DNA from: Tannerella sp.
GTDB taxonomy: Bacteria > Bacteroidota > Bacteroidia > Bacteroidales > Tannerellaceae
Assembly: GCA_031261145.1 (NCBI GenBank)
Contig: JAISJX010000252.1
Location: 1-6,808, forward strand
Direction of reading: 5' to 3'
DNA: 6,808 nt
Positions 6,016-6,808 of this stretch are shown piece after piece. The position numbers and the translations under genes are program-made. Below the pieces are notes generated by a model. It was not told where the DNA came from. It saw only the letters and a program-made list of their open reading frames with translations, and did not search any database. Positions within the stretch are counted from its first letter, which is position 1. The number at the start of each line of letters is the position of its first letter.

Positions 6016-6609
6016 ATGATGACACCGAAAGACGAAAGTAAAGCGGAGAAAAAATTCAGGGATAATTTTGAAAATATCTACTTATCCTATTACACTGGCA
6101 TGGTGCGCTTTGCCAAGGAATTTGTATCGTCTAAAGAGGACGCGGAAGATATTGTACAAGACGCCTTTGCCGATGTCTGGAATCTGCGGAAAGGCTACCT
6201 TCATACCATGAACTATATGCTGGCCTTTCTTTTTACGTCCATCAAGAATAAATGTATCGACCTCCTTCGCCATCAAATCGTCGTTCGCGAAGTGGAAAAT
6301 AAGCTTCAGGAAGAGTTCCGGCTGGACATGCAGATGAAAATTGATTCGCTGGAAATTTTCGATCAGGATACGTTGGCGTCCGAAGAATATATCGACGAAC
6401 GCCTGGCGAAAGCCCTGCAAGGGCTTCCGGAAGGATGCCGGGAAATTGTCACCAAAAACAAGATAGAAGGAATCAGACAGACCCAAATCGCAGAGGATTT
6501 GAATATTTCCATCCATACCGTTGAAGCCCAGATGGTTATCGGTATGAAAAAATTGAAAGACGAACTGAAAGACTGCTTTCCGCTGTTCCTGTTTTTATTA
6601 TATTTATAA
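6016..6609 (+). CDS. RNA polymerase ECF-type sigma-70 factor (Bacteroidetes family)
   Basis: A 197-residue cytoplasmic sigma factor that directs RNA polymerase to a small set of promoters, usually those of a TonB-dependent uptake locus in Bacteroidetes. The sigma-2 domain spans about 20-88, with EDAEDIVQDAFADVWNLR (41-58) and SIKNKCIDLLRH (75-86). A linker (89-125) leads to sigma-4 (about 126-185) with LPEGCREIVTKNKIEG (137-152) and the helix-turn-helix QIAEDLNISIHTVEAQM (157-173). It ends in a hydrophobic tail, FPLFLFLLYL, as is common in the family. The start is ATG 6016 (ATG 6019 is equally possible); the longer frame from TTG 5980 would run through the promoter box and add residues unlike family N-termini. 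Activity is probably held in check by the product of the next gene. Confidence 0.95.
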   Translation: MMTPKDESKAEKKFRDNFENIYLSYYTGMVRFAKEFVSSKEDAEDIVQDAFADVWNLRKGYLHTMNYMLAFLFTSIKNKCIDLLRHQIVVREVENKLQEEFRLDMQMKIDSLEIFDQDTLASEEYIDERLAKALQGLPEGCREIVTKNKIEGIRQTQIAEDLNISIHTVEAQMVIGMKKLKDELKDCFPLFLFLLYL

Positions 6610-6652
6610 GAAAAACAGAATTTTTATCACTTTTCGTTTAGAGGATTTTTAC

Positions 6653-6679
6653 CCTTCATACGTTTATTATGTGTTAAGG
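6653..6679 (+). promoter_or_regulatory. Imperfect hairpin over the anti-sigma ribosome binding site
   Basis: CCTT (6653-6656) pairs with AAGG (6676-6679); after one C/T mismatch, ATAC (6658-6661) pairs with GTGT (6671-6674) using one G-T wobble, around a 9-base loop. The 3' arm contains the TAAGG that would serve as Shine-Dalgarno for the ATG at 6681. The stem could lower translation of the anti-sigma gene relative to the sigma gene. The rest of the 6610-6680 gap is AT-rich and shows no terminator or promoter match. Confidence 0.35.
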
Positions 6680-6680
6680 C

Positions 6681-6808
6681 ATGAAAATGGAAGAACAGGT
6701 AAGAAAATATTACGAAGGAGAATTGACGACGGACGAGCGTCTGGATTTGTTGCGTAAAGCGCAGTCGGATAAACCATTGAAAGATGCGTTTATCCGTCAT
6801 CTGCATTT
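6681..6808 (+). CDS. Probable FecR-type anti-sigma factor, 3' end missing
   Basis: Only the first 42 codons are present; the frame is open at the window end. The visible residues include EEQVRKYYEGELTTDER (4-20) and then LLRKAQSDKPLKDAFIRH (23-40), which resembles the short cytoplasmic helical N-terminus of Bacteroidetes FecR-type anti-sigma factors (a y-x-x-G-e-l-t-x-e-E pattern). In complete members a membrane segment and a periplasmic FecR domain follow, so the protein would sense a TonB receptor and release the sigma factor. TAAGG at 6675-6679 lies just before the ATG; a second ATG at 6687 is possible. The call rests largely on position directly after the sigma gene; another small regulatory protein cannot be excluded. 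Confidence 0.7.
   Translation, partial: MKMEEQVRKYYEGELTTDERLDLLRKAQSDKPLKDAFIRHLH

Overview
The window looks like a chromosomal segment of a Bacteroidales bacterium, most likely Bacteroides or Parabacteroides. The reasons are an RNA polymerase sigma-70/ECF factor of the type used to control nutrient-uptake loci, apparently followed by its anti-sigma gene; a Tat-exported Gfo/Idh/MocA oxidoreductase; several TAnnTTTG promoter boxes typical of the phylum; and mostly weak Shine-Dalgarno sites. The genus is an inference from these features. There is no tRNA, rRNA, CRISPR array, insertion sequence or phage gene.

Layout. Positions 1-2409 (+ strand) are a tight three-gene run: aroA (EPSP synthase, its first codons lost at the window edge), a 138-residue membrane-anchored protein of unknown function with a CCGxHxxC motif, and an ABC-3 family metal-ion permease. 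Gaps are 10 and 6 bases, so the three probably share a transcript. A U-rich hairpin at 2416-2450 separates this run from convergent minus-strand genes. Positions 2476-3831 (- strand) encode a Tat-signal Gfo/Idh/MocA oxidoreductase, and 3942-5594 (- strand) an APC-superfamily amino acid permease of the cationic (CAT-like) type. Each has its own consensus promoter box, and between them lies an AT-rich inverted/direct repeat. Positions 5595-6015 form a 420-base divergent intergenic region with the permease promoter, a possible 67-codon lipoprotein ORF, a perfect 16-bp palindrome and -7 boxes on both strands. Positions 6016-6609 (+ strand) encode the ECF sigma factor. After a 71-base gap with a hairpin over the ribosome binding site comes the start of a probable FecR-type anti-sigma gene, cut by the window end.

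How the parts work together. aroA serves aromatic amino acid synthesis; its neighbours suggest metal import and a small accessory protein, with no obvious pathway link. The oxidoreductase and the amino acid permease look independently transcribed. The sigma/anti-sigma pair is the usual front end of a TonB-dependent receptor (SusC/SusD-like) uptake locus, which would lie beyond position 6808. Most of the window is ordinary core genome. The least explained items are the CCGxHxxC protein, the 3891-3932 repeat and the intergenic region before the sigma gene.
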